From G963663315 sp965208975 (GTDB taxonomy: Bacteria > Pseudomonadota > Gammaproteobacteria > Arenicellales > Poriferihabitantaceae): DNA of 64,000 bases. The stretch is from the NCBI GenBank assembly GCA_965208975.1, contig CBDBQH010000001.1, positions 744,001 to 808,000 of the forward strand, given 5' to 3'. The notes under the pieces are model-generated. The model had not been told where the DNA came from. It was given only the letters and a program-made list of their open reading frames with translations, and did not search any database. This document shows positions 51,703 to 62,400 of this stretch, piece after piece. Positions within the stretch are counted from its first letter, which is position 1; each line of letters begins with the position of its first letter. The position numbers and the translations under genes were made by a program.

Positions 51703-52783
51703 GTGGTACATCTCCGGTCACAATTCGGGGAATCCGCGATGTCACCTTGCACAATAATTCATAGGGAATGGTTTGCGCCCATCCCGCCACCTCCTCCACG
51801 GGCAGACCCTCCCCCCATAATGTCACTTCATCACCGACCCCGGCCACCTCATGATCTGTAACATCAACCGCAATCATGTCCATCGAAACCCGGCCTGTAA
51901 GCGGCGCTCTTTTGCCGCGAATGAGGACACAGGCTCTTGCATCGACATTCCATGGATAACCATCGCCATAGCCCAGTCCGACAATACCGATACGCGACCG
52001 GCGGCGGGTACGATACAGGCCGCCGTAACCGATTGGCTGCCCGCTGTCGACGAACTTGACCGAAATCAGCCTGGCCTTGAGTTGCATGACCGGACGCAGA
52101 TTGACTGTATCGGCCGGCTCCCCGCCAACCAACGGCGAAACGCCATATAACATCAGGCCGGGGCGCACCCAGTCCTTGTGCGTATTCTGCGAGCGCATGA
52201 TTGCGGCCGAATTTGCCAGACTCTTTTCATGTCGCAACGACAAACAGGCAGAGGCAAAGTTTTCAAGTTGTCTGTCCGTATATCGGTCATCCAGGATATC
52301 CGCGTTGGCTAAATGAGAAAGCACCCTGACTACCCGTACAGACTCCAGCGCTTGCAGCGAGGCGCAGATTTTTGCCAGTTGATGACCGGGTAACCCCAGG
52401 CGATTCATGCCAGTGTCGAATTTAACCCAGACAGACAACGGCTTTCCCGACCAGGCTTGCAACCAGTCGGCCTGTTGGTGGCTATGAATCACAGGCTGCA
52501 TATCGTATCTTTCGAACTCGGCCAGTTGCGAGGCGCGCCAGAACTCAGACAGCACGACAACTGGCCGACAATTCTGCGCCTGACGGCAGAGGATTCCTTC
52601 GGACAATGTCGCCACAGCAAATCCGTCCACCTGCCGGCATATTGATTCCGTAATGGCAGACAGGCCATGACCATACGCATCCGCCTTGATGACCGCGATG
52701 ATTCTGCAATGACCGGCGAGCTGGCGTACAACGGAGAGATTATGACACAACGCCTGTAAATCGATCACCGCCCAGGCGCGCAT
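51695..52783 (-). CDS. alr: Alanine racemase
   Basis: A 362-residue fold-III PLP enzyme. The PLP lysine is in IAVIKADAYGHG, a helix with FDTGMNRLGL follows, and the second catalytic tyrosine region is GRVSMDMIAVDVTD. It supplies D-alanine for peptidoglycan. The order dnaB-alr-radA is standard in gammaproteobacteria. Confidence 0.96.
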   Translation of the reverse strand: MRAWAVIDLQALCHNLSVVRQLAGHCRIIAVIKADAYGHGLSAITESICRQVDGFAVATLSEGILCRQAQNCRPVVVLSEFWRASQLAEFERYDMQPVIHSHQQADWLQAWSGKPLSVWVKFDTGMNRLGLPGHQLAKICASLQALESVRVVRVLSHLANADILDDRYTDRQLENFASACLSLRHEKSLANSAAIMRSQNTHKDWVRPGLMLYGVSPLVGGEPADTVNLRPVMQLKARLISVKFVDSGQPIGYGGLYRTRRRSRIGIVGLGYGDGYPWNVDARACVLIRGKRAPLTGRVSMDMIAVDVTDHEVAGVGDEVTLWGEGLPVEEVAGWAQTIPYELLCKVTSRIPRIVTGDVPHG

Positions 52784-52810
52784 CAGTCCACGGCCTCAAA
52801 CCGCCTCAGG

Positions 52811-54163
52811 TTACGGATTGCCCGCATAGGGCATGGCAAAGTTCTCGAAGCGTGTAAACTCTCCTCTGAAGGTGAGTCTGGTGGTGCCGACCGGACCATT
52901 TCTCTGTTTGCCGATAATCAATTCAGCCACCCCTTTCTGGCTGCTGTCTTCGTTGTAGACCTCATCCCTGTATATGAAGAATATGACATCCGCATCCTGC
53001 TCAATGGCGCCGGATTCCCGCAAGTCCGACATCACCGGCCGTTTGTTGGGTCTTTGTTCCAATCCACGATTCAACTGCGAGAGCGCAACTACAGGAACAT
53101 GCAATTCCTTGGCCAGAATTTTCAATGCCCGGGTAATGCCTGAAATCTCGGTGGCGCGATTTTCATTGCTGTCCGGGGAATTCATCAACTGCAAATAATC
53201 AATAATAATCAGACCCAGCTGCTGGTTCTCACGCATCAATCTCCGCGCCCTTGACTGTAAATCCAGCGTATTCAAGCCAGCGGAATCATCAATAAAAACA
53301 GGGGCCTTGTCCAGTATACTGACTGCGGAAGTCAAGCGTGGCCAGTCCTCATCGCTCAAGCGTCCGGTACGCACCTTGTTGGAGTTGATCTGGCCGAGTG
53401 AAGACAACATACGCATCGCCAACTGTTCGCCCGGCATTTCCATACTGAAAATCGCAACGGGCAGTTTTTTTTCCACGGCGACATACTCGGCAATATTCAT
53501 CGCAAATGATGTTTTACCCATCGACGGTCGTCCCGCGATGATGATCAGGTCGCCTTGCTGCAATCCCGATGTCTGACTATCGACATCCGAAAAACCGGTC
53601 GGAACGCCGGTAACCACTTCCTTCGACTCGGACAACAATTCGATTCGATCAATGGAGCGCTCAACCAGTTTATACAGCTCGGTAAACCCCCGCTGACGCG
53701 CCCCATCATGCTCTGAAATATCGAACACCAGACTTTCCGCATGATCCAGTATTTGCCGCGGGGTTCTTCCTTCCGGGTTGTAGGCTGCATCGGATATCTT
53801 GTTGGCGGCTGATATCAACGACCGCAAAATAGCCTGATCCCTGACAATCCTGGCGTAAGTGAGGATGTTCGCCGTGCTCGGCGTATTATTCGCCAGAGTC
53901 CCTATGTAGGTCAGGCCACCCACAGCCTCGAGTTTGCCTTGCGAAGCCAGCCATTGTGAAGCGGTGACTGCATCCGCCGGTTGTCCAGCAGCTCGCAAAC
54001 CGCCAATAGCCTGAAAAATCAAACGATGGTTCTGATTATAAAAATCCGCGTCACCCACCTGCTCCGTGACTTCTTCCCATTTCGTATTATCCAGCAACAA
54101 TCCACCGAGGAGAGATTGTTCGGCCTCCAGCGCCTGGGGAGGAATCTTTGGTGAGACGGCCAT
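52811..54163 (-). CDS. dnaB: Replicative DNA helicase DnaB
   Basis: A 450-residue helicase: N-terminal DnaB_N (PPQALEAEQSLLGGLLLDN), a linker, and the RecA-like C-terminal domain with Walker A IAGRPSMGKTSFAMNIA, Walker B GLIIIDYLQLM and MSDLRESGAIEQDADVIFFIYRDE. Hexameric fork helicase. It follows rplI by 29 bp. Confidence 0.97.
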   Translation of the reverse strand: MAVSPKIPPQALEAEQSLLGGLLLDNTKWEEVTEQVGDADFYNQNHRLIFQAIGGLRAAGQPADAVTASQWLASQGKLEAVGGLTYIGTLANNTPSTANILTYARIVRDQAILRSLISAANKISDAAYNPEGRTPRQILDHAESLVFDISEHDGARQRGFTELYKLVERSIDRIELLSESKEVVTGVPTGFSDVDSQTSGLQQGDLIIIAGRPSMGKTSFAMNIAEYVAVEKKLPVAIFSMEMPGEQLAMRMLSSLGQINSNKVRTGRLSDEDWPRLTSAVSILDKAPVFIDDSAGLNTLDLQSRARRLMRENQQLGLIIIDYLQLMNSPDSNENRATEISGITRALKILAKELHVPVVALSQLNRGLEQRPNKRPVMSDLRESGAIEQDADVIFFIYRDEVYNEDSSQKGVAELIIGKQRNGPVGTTRLTFRGEFTRFENFAMPYAGNP

Positions 54164-54192
54164 CAGTTGCTCAAATCATGCCGGATACTTCT

Positions 54193-54636
54193 CTACTCTG
54201 CCTCCACATGGATACGGACGGTGAAACGTACTTCCGGGTGAAGAATGACCTCCGCCTCGAATTCGCCAATCTGTTTTATTGGCCCGTCGGGCTGATGGAT
54301 TTCAGACTTATCCATGTCCGCCCCGCCCCGGCTCATCTCCTGGGCGATATCCGCCGGCGATACCGAGCCATAGAGCTGGCCTTCTTCACCACAAAGCCGT
54401 GACAATGATATTTCCCGCACCGCCTGTTCTGCGCGCATCTGCGCCCTTTGCCGGCGGCTGGCCTCGTCCGCGGCAATTTTCAGGCGTTTTTCTTCTGCCA
54501 GGGCTTTTGCCTCAGGCGTTGCCCGCATGGCTTTTTTCTGTGGAATCAGGAAATTCCTGGCATAACCGTTACGGACATTTACCAAATCACCGATATCCCC
54601 GGTGTTCGGTATTCTCTCCAATAAAATGACTTCCAT
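54193..54636 (-). CDS. rplI: 50S ribosomal protein L9
   Basis: This 147-residue L9 starts MEVILLERIPNTGDIGDLVNVRNGYARNFLIPQKKA (cut in text only), the conserved N-domain. A long helix rich in K/R/E and a C-domain (RLCGEEGQLYGSVSPADIAQ) follow. Normal length (149). Third gene of the rpsF-rpsR-rplI set. Confidence 0.96.
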   Translation of the reverse strand: MEVILLERIPNTGDIGDLVNVRNGYARNFLIPQKKAMRATPEAKALAEEKRLKIAADEASRRQRAQMRAEQAVREISLSRLCGEEGQLYGSVSPADIAQEMSRGGADMDKSEIHQPDGPIKQIGEFEAEVILHPEVRFTVRIHVEAE

Positions 54637-54644
54637 GATACCCC

Positions 54645-54878
54645 CTAATTTTCGTGTTGGTCCGTATATTGAATCAGCGCGAGAAAGCGGGCGCGTTTAA
54701 CCGCGGTTGCCAACTGTCGCTGAAAATGAGTTTTCGTTCCGGTGCTTCTTCGCGGCAGGATTTTGCCTGTATCGCTTGTATTCGCGATCAGGATGTCCAG
54801 GTCCTTGTAATCAATGGACTCGATTCCTTCGGCGGTAAATTTACAAAAACGGGGTCTTCGTTGAAATCTGGCCATCAC
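54645..54878 (-). CDS. rpsR: 30S ribosomal protein S18
   Basis: A 77-residue basic protein with FQRRPRFCKFTAEGIESIDYKD, ILIANTSDTGKILPRRSTGTKTHFQRQLATAVKRARFLALIQYTD. S18 pairs with S6 on the 30S platform. The single Cys is of the RFCKF type. Its start overlaps the rpsF stop by 4 bp. Confidence 0.97.
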   Translation of the reverse strand: MMARFQRRPRFCKFTAEGIESIDYKDLDILIANTSDTGKILPRRSTGTKTHFQRQLATAVKRARFLALIQYTDQHEN

Positions 54879-55381
54879 ACTGCCTCCTGGGTTTTGTCGT
54901 CATCCACTGCTTCGGTGGAGTCGGCAGACTCATGATTGTCTTCGGTAGCATTGGCTTCGGTAGCTTCCGGTTTCGGGGGAGGCGCTTCGGTACGGTTTCC
55001 ATGATTGCCTGAACCACTGGCCGAACCGGCCGCCTTTGCCGCTTCCGCCGCGTCTTCCCGCGCCCTGGCTTTGGCCATGCTGGATTCTTCAGTAATGGCG
55101 TGTTTCCGGCGTATCACCAGATGACGAAGAACCGAGTCGTTGAATTTGAAGTTTCTCTCGATATCCCGCAATATATCCTGGCCGCACTCGATATTGATCA
55201 TGACATAATGCGCCTTGTAAACGTTGTTGATCATATAAGCCAGACGCCGACGCCCCCAATCTTCAACACGATGGATTTCACCATTACCGGATATAACCAT
55301 GCCCTTGAAGCGATCAATCATCGCTGGCACCTGTTCGCTCTGGTCCGGATGAACCAGGAAAACGATTTCATAATGTCGCAT
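54875..55381 (-). CDS. rpsF: 30S ribosomal protein S6 with long acidic/Ala tail
   Basis: A 168-residue S6. The core is the usual ferredoxin-like fold (MRHYEIVFLVHPDQSEQVP, DWGRRRLAYMINNVYKAHYV, NDSVLRHLVIRR) and ends near residue 105. The remaining about 60 residues are low-complexity, rich in Ala, Glu, Asp and Thr, far longer than the E. coli glutamate tail (RimK substrate). GGGAG ribosome site 4 bases before the ATG. Confidence 0.96.
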   Translation of the reverse strand: MRHYEIVFLVHPDQSEQVPAMIDRFKGMVISGNGEIHRVEDWGRRRLAYMINNVYKAHYVMINIECGQDILRDIERNFKFNDSVLRHLVIRRKHAITEESSMAKARAREDAAEAAKAAGSASGSGNHGNRTEAPPPKPEATEANATEDNHESADSTEAVDDDKTQEAV

Positions 55382-55406
55382 AATTCTCCCTGTGGGTTGT
55401 ATCTTC

Positions 55407-55438
55407 CTCCTGCAAGTCCGGCTTCCGCCCGACAGGAG
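55407..55438 (-). promoter_or_regulatory. Structured leader hairpin of rpsF (candidate S6:S18 site)
   Basis: In the transcript 5' of rpsF, outer stem CUCCUG/CAGGAG (55438-55433 with 55412-55407) encloses an inner GGC-GGAA-GCC stem with a GNRA loop. The loop side contains CCGG. A compact hairpin with a CCG element just ahead of rpsF matches the general idea of the S6:S18 autoregulatory motif, where the S6-S18 complex binds and represses. The exact consensus was not checked. Confidence 0.4.
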
Positions 55439-55478
55439 TAAAGAAAGGAGTGAAAAGAAATTTGTGGCTTGTGGCGCG

Positions 55479-55507
55479 ATTGTACAGAAACCAGGTCCGT
55501 TTCACAA
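55479..55507 (-). promoter_or_regulatory. Predicted sigma-70 promoter of the rpsF-rpsR-rplI operon
   Basis: On the minus strand: -35 TTGTGA (55507-55502, 4/6), 17-bp spacer, -10 TACAAT (55484-55479, 5/6). It would give a leader of about 90 nt that includes the hairpin at 55407-55438. Confidence 0.6.
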
Positions 55508-55508
55508 G

Positions 55509-55536
55509 TCAAAGAGCAGAGCTCAAAGAGCAGAGC
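55509..55536. repeat. 14-bp perfect tandem duplication upstream of rpsF
   Basis: TCAAAGAGCAGAGC occurs twice in a row (55509-55522, 55523-55536), just upstream of the predicted -35 box. The rest of the spacer to higA (55537-55697) shows no gene. Confidence 0.8.
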
Positions 55537-55697
55537 TGTCAAAAATTCCTACATCCGAGAGTTTTCGGGGGGTGATCCACGCCTTTTCCCTGTGCTATAC
55601 CCGGGAATTGTCTCTTTGCTGGTGGGAACCGATACCCTGCACGGAAACTGTGCGAGCGGGCTTCCCGGGATTATATGTGTGAAAATCAAACCTGCCG

Positions 55698-56042
55698 TCA
55701 ATCCGATTTTTGTGCACTTTGTTGCCGCAGGGTCTTCCGGGTAATCTGGCTAAAATCAATCGGCGTCAAGTCCTGCACGTCTACTGATTGACGCGCATCC
55801 CACAAATCATAGCTCTCCTGTAGTGTCAACCAGCTTTCTGCAGAGCCCCCCAAAACCCTGGATAACCGAACGGCCATTTGAGGTGAGACCCCGGCAACGC
55901 CATTCACCAATCGACTGAAAGCGCTACGCGAAACACCCAGCTGAGCGGCGATTTGATTCGCGCTTATCTCTGCAAATGGCTCAATATAAGTGCGCCGGAT
56001 CAAAGCGCCAGGATGCGGTGGATTATGTTGTTGAAACACCAT
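55698..56042 (-). CDS. higA: HigA-type antitoxin
   Basis: A 114-residue Xre-family antitoxin. N-terminal PPHPGALIRRTYIEPF and HTH ISANQIAAQLGVSRSAFSRLVNGVAGVSPQMAVRL, then AESWLTLQESYDLWDA, the C-terminal form typical of HigA/VapI. The start overlaps the stop of the toxin gene by 1 bp (toxin first, as in HigBA). Confidence 0.92.
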   Translation of the reverse strand: MVFQQHNPPHPGALIRRTYIEPFAEISANQIAAQLGVSRSAFSRLVNGVAGVSPQMAVRLSRVLGGSAESWLTLQESYDLWDARQSVDVQDLTPIDFSQITRKTLRQQSAQKSD

Positions 56043-56320
56043 CAGTGATAATCCTCATAGTTCACGTTATAGGCATCGCCCTCGTCAAACCTGAAGACAA
56101 TTCGCCAGTTCCCGGATATATTTACCGCCCAGTACCCCTGTCGACTCCCTTTGAGCGGGTGCAAACGATAACCGGGTTTATCCATATCCTCAATCGTGGT
56201 AGCCGCATTCAGTAAGGCCAGACGGTCACTGATTTTCGTTGCATGAACCGGCCGGACTCCAGCCACACTGCCATCTGTAAAGAATCTCTCCAACCCCTTG
56301 TGCTTAAAACTCTTTATCAT
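56042..56320 (-). CDS. higB: HigB-type toxin (RelE superfamily ribonuclease)
   Basis: A 92-residue protein from ATG 56320 (MIKSFKHKGLERFF; an ATG 18 bp earlier is less typical). The core MIKSFKHKGLERFFTDG, LALLNAATTIEDMDKPGYRLHPLKG and GYWAVNISGNWRIVFRF are those of the HigB/plasmid-killer family, an mRNA interferase that acts at the ribosome. Toxin gene first, antitoxin second. Confidence 0.92.
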   Translation of the reverse strand: MIKSFKHKGLERFFTDGSVAGVRPVHATKISDRLALLNAATTIEDMDKPGYRLHPLKGSRQGYWAVNISGNWRIVFRFDEGDAYNVNYEDYH

Positions 56321-56397
56321 GTCTGACGAATAGTACACAGGTATACCGTGTTATGCAATCCCGCTTCCCGCGGCGGCCATCCCGCGGCAGCCTTCCT

Positions 56398-56413
56398 CGC
56401 GACTACAGTCGCG
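56398..56413 (-). terminator. Hairpin after the giant repeat-protein gene
   Basis: CGCGAC-TACA-GTCGCG, a perfect 6-bp GC-rich stem with a 4-nt loop, 9 bp downstream of the stop codon at 56422. No U-tract follows, so strength is uncertain. The spacer 56321-56421 also holds CCCGCGG repeats. Confidence 0.4.
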
Positions 56414-56421
56414 GTCATTAC

Positions 56422-59400
56422 TCACCAGCGAATACCCACTTCAAGCCCAATCCGGTAATCCCCTTCGCCACCGCTCTCGGTTCGGGTCACGCCGATATCG
56501 AACGACAGGTCGGGTTTCCCTATCGAATCCAGCCGCCAGCCGAGGCGATAATCCCGGTCTGTGCCGGACAGACCATAACCCAGATACGGACCGCCGATAA
56601 AGCGTCCCGTGAACGCCGGCGCCCCCCAGGCCACATCCACCGTCAACCGCCGGGTATTGTCTTTACCCGCGGCGTCTGCATCAATCTCATCCGGTCGCTC
56701 CGGCTCCAGCAGACGCGACATACCCCCCGAAGAAGAGCCGCCCCAATCCTGACGCAAACTCGCCGACAAGCCCTGCTTCGTCTCCGGCTGCGCATCCCAG
56801 TCCAGAGTAATCGAAGCCCCGAGATCCCGATACCCCGATACCTCGTGGGCGACCAGACCCCGCCCTTCAATGCCGAGTTCCAGTCCCCGATTCGGATCGC
56901 TCCAGCTAATTCCACCCCCCAGTTCCACTCCGAAGCCAGTTTCCGCATCGCCGCCGTCATGACGCGCGCCAATCTCCAGGCGCGTATCCAGCGCTCCGGC
57001 ATCCTGAATGACTCGAAGCCATGAACCTTCCAGCCCCAGGCGCAAGCGTGAAATATCAGCGGAGGTCGCGCCGAGTTCGCGGCCGTCACCCACCTGATCG
57101 GAGGTAGCCTGCAACCATAAGGCGTCCGAGACCAGCGCAAGACTGAATCCGCCACCAGCCGGCGCTTCAATCAGGCTGCCGCGCGCTCCCGCCGCCACCA
57201 TTGCCGTTGCGGTATCCGTCCTGAGCGCTTCTTGTCCCTTCCGTTCCAGAGTGCCCTGACCGTAACCAATCGCCCCCCAGGCCGTGAGCCGATCCGTCAC
57301 TTCGCGCGAGACCCACGGCGTCACCATCGTCAACGAGGCTTCCAGTTCTCCCGAGTCTCCATCGGCGCGGTCATACTCCCCTTTGCCCACGCTGTGTGAC
57401 AGCGCCACACCGGCGCCCCACAACCCCTGATGACGATCCATGCCAAGCAGGCCGGTTACCACCTCGCCGTCCACAGACAGAGCGCCTTCCTGACCATCAA
57501 AACTTGACCACCCTCCCTGTCCCCAGACCGACCAGACCGAACCGTCCGCTTGCGGCTTCCCGGTCTGTGTGAAGGATGAACCGGACCACATCTCGCGACC
57601 CGTCATCTCGCGCCAGTCCAGAACATTCTCATCATCCTCACTGCTGTCGTCCAGCCACGGATAGAGCGTTTCCATTGGCTCCGGCTCCGATGCTGATTCC
57701 ACCGGACTCCCCGCAAGTTGCGCCTGAGTACCCGGGGTCGGCGTAATATCAATCCGTCCGGTAATACCGTCCAGCACCCGATCCACATGGGTTCGCGCAA
57801 AACGTATCAACCAGGACGAGGCCGCCGTAGTCAGGAACCCGCTAACCGTCACTTCCAGCCTCTGCGTCAGACTCTCTGTATTGTAATTCGGATCCGTAGA
57901 GGTGACCCGATGTTCCAGTGAAACCGCTCCATCGGCTACCGCCGTCACCCGCACAGCCTGCCCAATCGCCCAGTTGTCCGCCGTGAAGGATAAACTCTCC
58001 GGCAACACCGTAACCACTCCTACCGCGTCCGGCAGCACCGACATCGTCACTGGCGCGGTCGGCTCGCTCAACAATCGCGCGGTGTAGTCCGCCGGCTCGT
58101 CCGCCGCCGCAATATGCAAGGACGATACCGACAATTCGAAGCCTGCCGTATCATCATCGGTCACCGCCACCGTCGCCGAATGACTGGATTCACCCGGCAA
58201 ATAGCCTTCACCCGGCTCGACAGTCACGGTCACCTCGCCGTCCACCTCATCAACGAAGTCATCCATCGTCGGCACCCGATGAGTCACCGAGGTCTCGCCG
58301 GCGTGGATCGTTACCATCCGGCTGCCTTCCTGGCTGGCTTCCACAAAGTCGCCATTCGGCGCGTCCGCCACCGCAAGGTTGACCGCCAGAGAAGTCGTCG
58401 GCGCAGGAATTGCCGTCAGGGTAAAGGTCGCAGCGCCGCCCTCGGTCACCGCTTCACCGCCGGTAATACTCACCACCGGCATATCATCATCATCGTTCAC
58501 CACCAGTGTGCACATATTTTTTCCGTTTAATGCGTAGTTCACACCTGCGGCCAGCGTCAAAATGATCGTCTCATCGCTCTCCTCCACATCATCATCCATG
58601 ATTATTATCGGAATATTGACAGAACTCTCTCCGGCTGGTATCGAGACCACATCTACATCTATGCGGTAGTCTCCGTTATCTCCGTTACTCGCTGTGCCGC
58701 CCACCGTGTAAGCCAACGTAATGTCCGTCTGCAATACCGGATTCAGGTTCACCTCCATGTTGTACATGCCCGCGCTCTCGGACACACTGTCCAATGTCCG
58801 TACAAAAGATACTACCGGCATAACAGAAGGCGGTTCCTGGATCGTCATGTCCACCTCTCCGTTCACATCATCGTAGCCGCCGGTAGCGGAGGCCGTATGC
58901 GTCAGTATCACGATGTCATTCACTGTGTCATCGTCCGGTACTACCACCACCGTCACCGTTTGCGGGACATTCCACAGATTGACGAGGCCAGACGGATGGA
59001 AGGTCAACGTGTTCTGGTCGCCGTCTGTGTCGAGATCGGCATCTATTGTTACATCACTATTGTCCGCGGCAATCGTTACCGTAACCACATCAGTCGGCTG
59101 CGTATCGAGGACAACCGTGTAGGTGCGGATGTGGATGTCGTTGTCGCCTTCATCCACCACCAGACTGCTCGGCACGAAGGTCAGCCCCCCCTCCTCATCA
59201 TCCGTCACCGTCACGTCCACTTCGCCCGTCACGCCGTTGTAACCACCCGTATTCGAGGCCGTGTGCGTCAACGTCGCTTCATCATCCACGGTGTCGGTGT
59301 CTTGCGCCACGCTCACCGTCACCGTCTGCGCCGTACTCCACAGATTCGCTCCCGAGGCGCTGAACGTCAACGTCTCACTGGCCGTGAACGCCGTCGCTGA

Positions 59401-62400
59401 ATCCGGGCCGTCTATCGTTACATCCGTATTGTCCGAAGTAATCGTCACCGTCACATTCGCCGTCGGCTCGGTCGCCAGTCGCACCGTGTAGGTGTTTGTG
59501 TTGCTGCCTTCGGCAACCGTCAGACTCGCCGGCGCTATCACCAGACCGGCCGTGTCATTGTCGGTAATCGTCACAGACAGGTCTTCTTCCACCGAAGCGT
59601 AATCGCCGCCACTCGCCGCATGCGTCAGCATCACCGCGTCATTCGCCGTGTCCACATCCGCCAACGCATTCACCGTCACCGTCTGCGGAGCATTCCACAG
59701 CTTGGTGATGCCGGTCGGGTTGAAGGTCAACGTGTTCTGAACGCCATTCATCACTGAATCGGTGTCGGCTATCGTCAATTCGGCGCTGTCCGAAGTGATC
59801 GTCACCGTCACCTGTGCTGTCGGCTGCGTATCCAGTACCACCGTGTAACTGCCACTGCCTTCTTCCGCCACCGAGACACTCGTCGGCGAGAAGGTCAGGC
59901 CGGCTGTATCATCATCCGTCACCGTCACGCCCACTTCGCCCGTCACGCCGTTGTAACCACCCGTATTCGAGGCCGTATGCGTCAACGTCGCTTCATCATC
60001 CACGGTGTCGGTGTCTTGCGCCGCGCTCACCGTCACCGTCTGCGCCGTACTCCACAAGGTGGCCGGCGTCGACGGGCTGAACGTCAACGTCTCACTGGCC
60101 GTAAACACCGCTCCGGCATCCGGACCATCTATCGTTACATCCGTATTGTCCGAACCAATCGTCACCGTTACATCGGCAGATGGCTCCGTCGACAGTCGCA
60201 CCGTGTACGTATTTGTGTTGCTACCTTCTTCCACCGTCAGACTGCCCGGCGCAATCACCAGTCCCGCCGTGTCGTTGTCGGTAATCGTCACTTCCAGGTC
60301 TTCGCTCACGGAAGCGTAATCTCCACCCGATGCACCATGCGTCAGCGTCACCTCATCATTCGCCGTGTCTACATCCGCCGCCGCGTTCACCGTCACCGTC
60401 TGCGGCGTATTCCACGGTTTGGTCACTCCGGTCGGATTAAAGGTTAATGTGTTCTGGTCGCTCGGCGTATCCCCATCCGTGTCGGCGATCGTCAATTCGG
60501 CGCTGTCCGAAGTAATCTCCACCGTCACCACGGCGCTCGGCTGGGTATCCAGGACCACCGTGTAACTGCCACTGCCTTCTTCCGTCACCGAGACACTCGT
60601 CGGCGAGAACGTAATCCCCACTTCATCATCATCCGTCACCGTGATCGTGCCGTGATTGGCCGTCACCGTACCCGTGGCGCCTCCGCTCAAACCCGTGGCC
60701 GTCAGAATCGGGGCGTTGCCGGTGGATGTGGCCGGTATCGTCACCGTAATCGTATCATCCTCGGCATCGGCATCCTGTGAAGACGTCAACGTCACCGTCG
60801 CCGTGGTGGACGAACCGGCGCCACGCCCGGTGAACGTCACCACGCCAGTCGTCGCATTCAGTCCCACTCCAGTCGCCGCCGTCAACGCCAGCGTAAAGTC
60901 CGTGCCCAGGGTTCCGCCACTAAAGCCCAACGGAACCGCCAGCGCTTCTCCCGCCCGCAACGCCCGCCCCAGCGTCAGGACCATCCGCGCCGTCTGGGTA
61001 TTGCTGCCTTCAGTCGCCGTGGTGTCCGGCGTCGTCAGGGTGACTTCCGTTTCATCATCGTCTTGCACTTCCACCGTGGCCGAACCGTTGGAACCCACCG
61101 TATAACCCGTACCATCCGTCACCGTCACCGTAATCTCGCCATCCGGCTCATCCGTCGTGTCGGCGCTGGTCACTACACTGTGGACAACCGACCCGGCGGT
61201 CGGAATCATGACCGTGGCGCTCTCACGCACAGTCGTCAGATAATCGGCGTTCGCTACATCCGCAATCGTCAGCGTCACCGACAGAGGTGCCGCCGGAACC
61301 GGATCCGCCGTCACCGTGAACGTCGCCGTGCCGCCTTCGGTAATGGCTCCACTGCCGCCGCTTCGCGCAATCGTAATCTCCGGCTCGGTGGTGTCCGTCA
61401 CCGTCACCACCAGGTCTTCATTCTGCGAGGCGCCATAGCCCGAACCAGCGCCCGATACCGTGTGACTCAACGTCGCCGGGTCATAGGTCGTACTCGTGTC
61501 ATCCTGCGCCACCGTCACCGTCACTTCCTGCGCCGTACTCCACAAGGTGGCCGGCGTTGACGCGCTGAACGTCAGGGACACCGGTTGTACCGTCACCCCC
61601 GTCACGTCCGATGCAATCGCTACCGTCACATTCGCCGTCGGCGGCGTCGCCAGTTTCACCGTGTAGGTACTGGTGTTACTGCCTTCGGCCACCGTCAGAC
61701 TGCTCGGCGCAATCACCAGCCCCGCCGTGTCATTGTCGGTAATCGTCACAGACAGGTCTTCTTCCACCGAAGCGTAATCTCCACCACTCGCATCATGCGT
61801 CAGCGTCACATCGTCATTCGCCGCGTCCACATCCGCTCCCGCATTCACCGTCACCGTCTGCGCCACATTCCACAGTTTGGTGACTCCGGTCGGATTGAAG
61901 GTCAACGTGTTCTGGATGCCCTGCATCACTGAATCCGTGTCGGCTATCGTCAGATCGGAATTGTCCGAAGCAATCGTCACCGTCACTTGGGTTGTCGGCT
62001 GCGTATCCAGCACCACCGTGTAACTGCTACTGCCTTCTTCCGTCACCGTCACACTCGTCGGATTGAAGGTAATCCCCACTTCATCATCATCCGTCACCGT
62101 GATCACGCCGTTGCCATCCCGACTGCCACTGGCGCCACCGCTTAAATTGGTGGCCGTCAGGATCGACCCTTCGCCACTGTCTGTGGCCGGAATCGAGACG
62201 GTAATCGATTCATCCTCGGCATCGGCATCCTGTGAAGCCGCGAGCGTCACCGTCGCGGTGGTGGACGAACCGGCGCCACGCCCGGTGAACGTCACCACGC
62301 CAGTCGTCGCATTCAGTCCCACTCCAGTCGCCGCCGTCAACGCCAGCGTAAAGTCCGTGCCCAGGGTTCCGCCACTAAAGCCCAACGGAACCGCCAGCGC

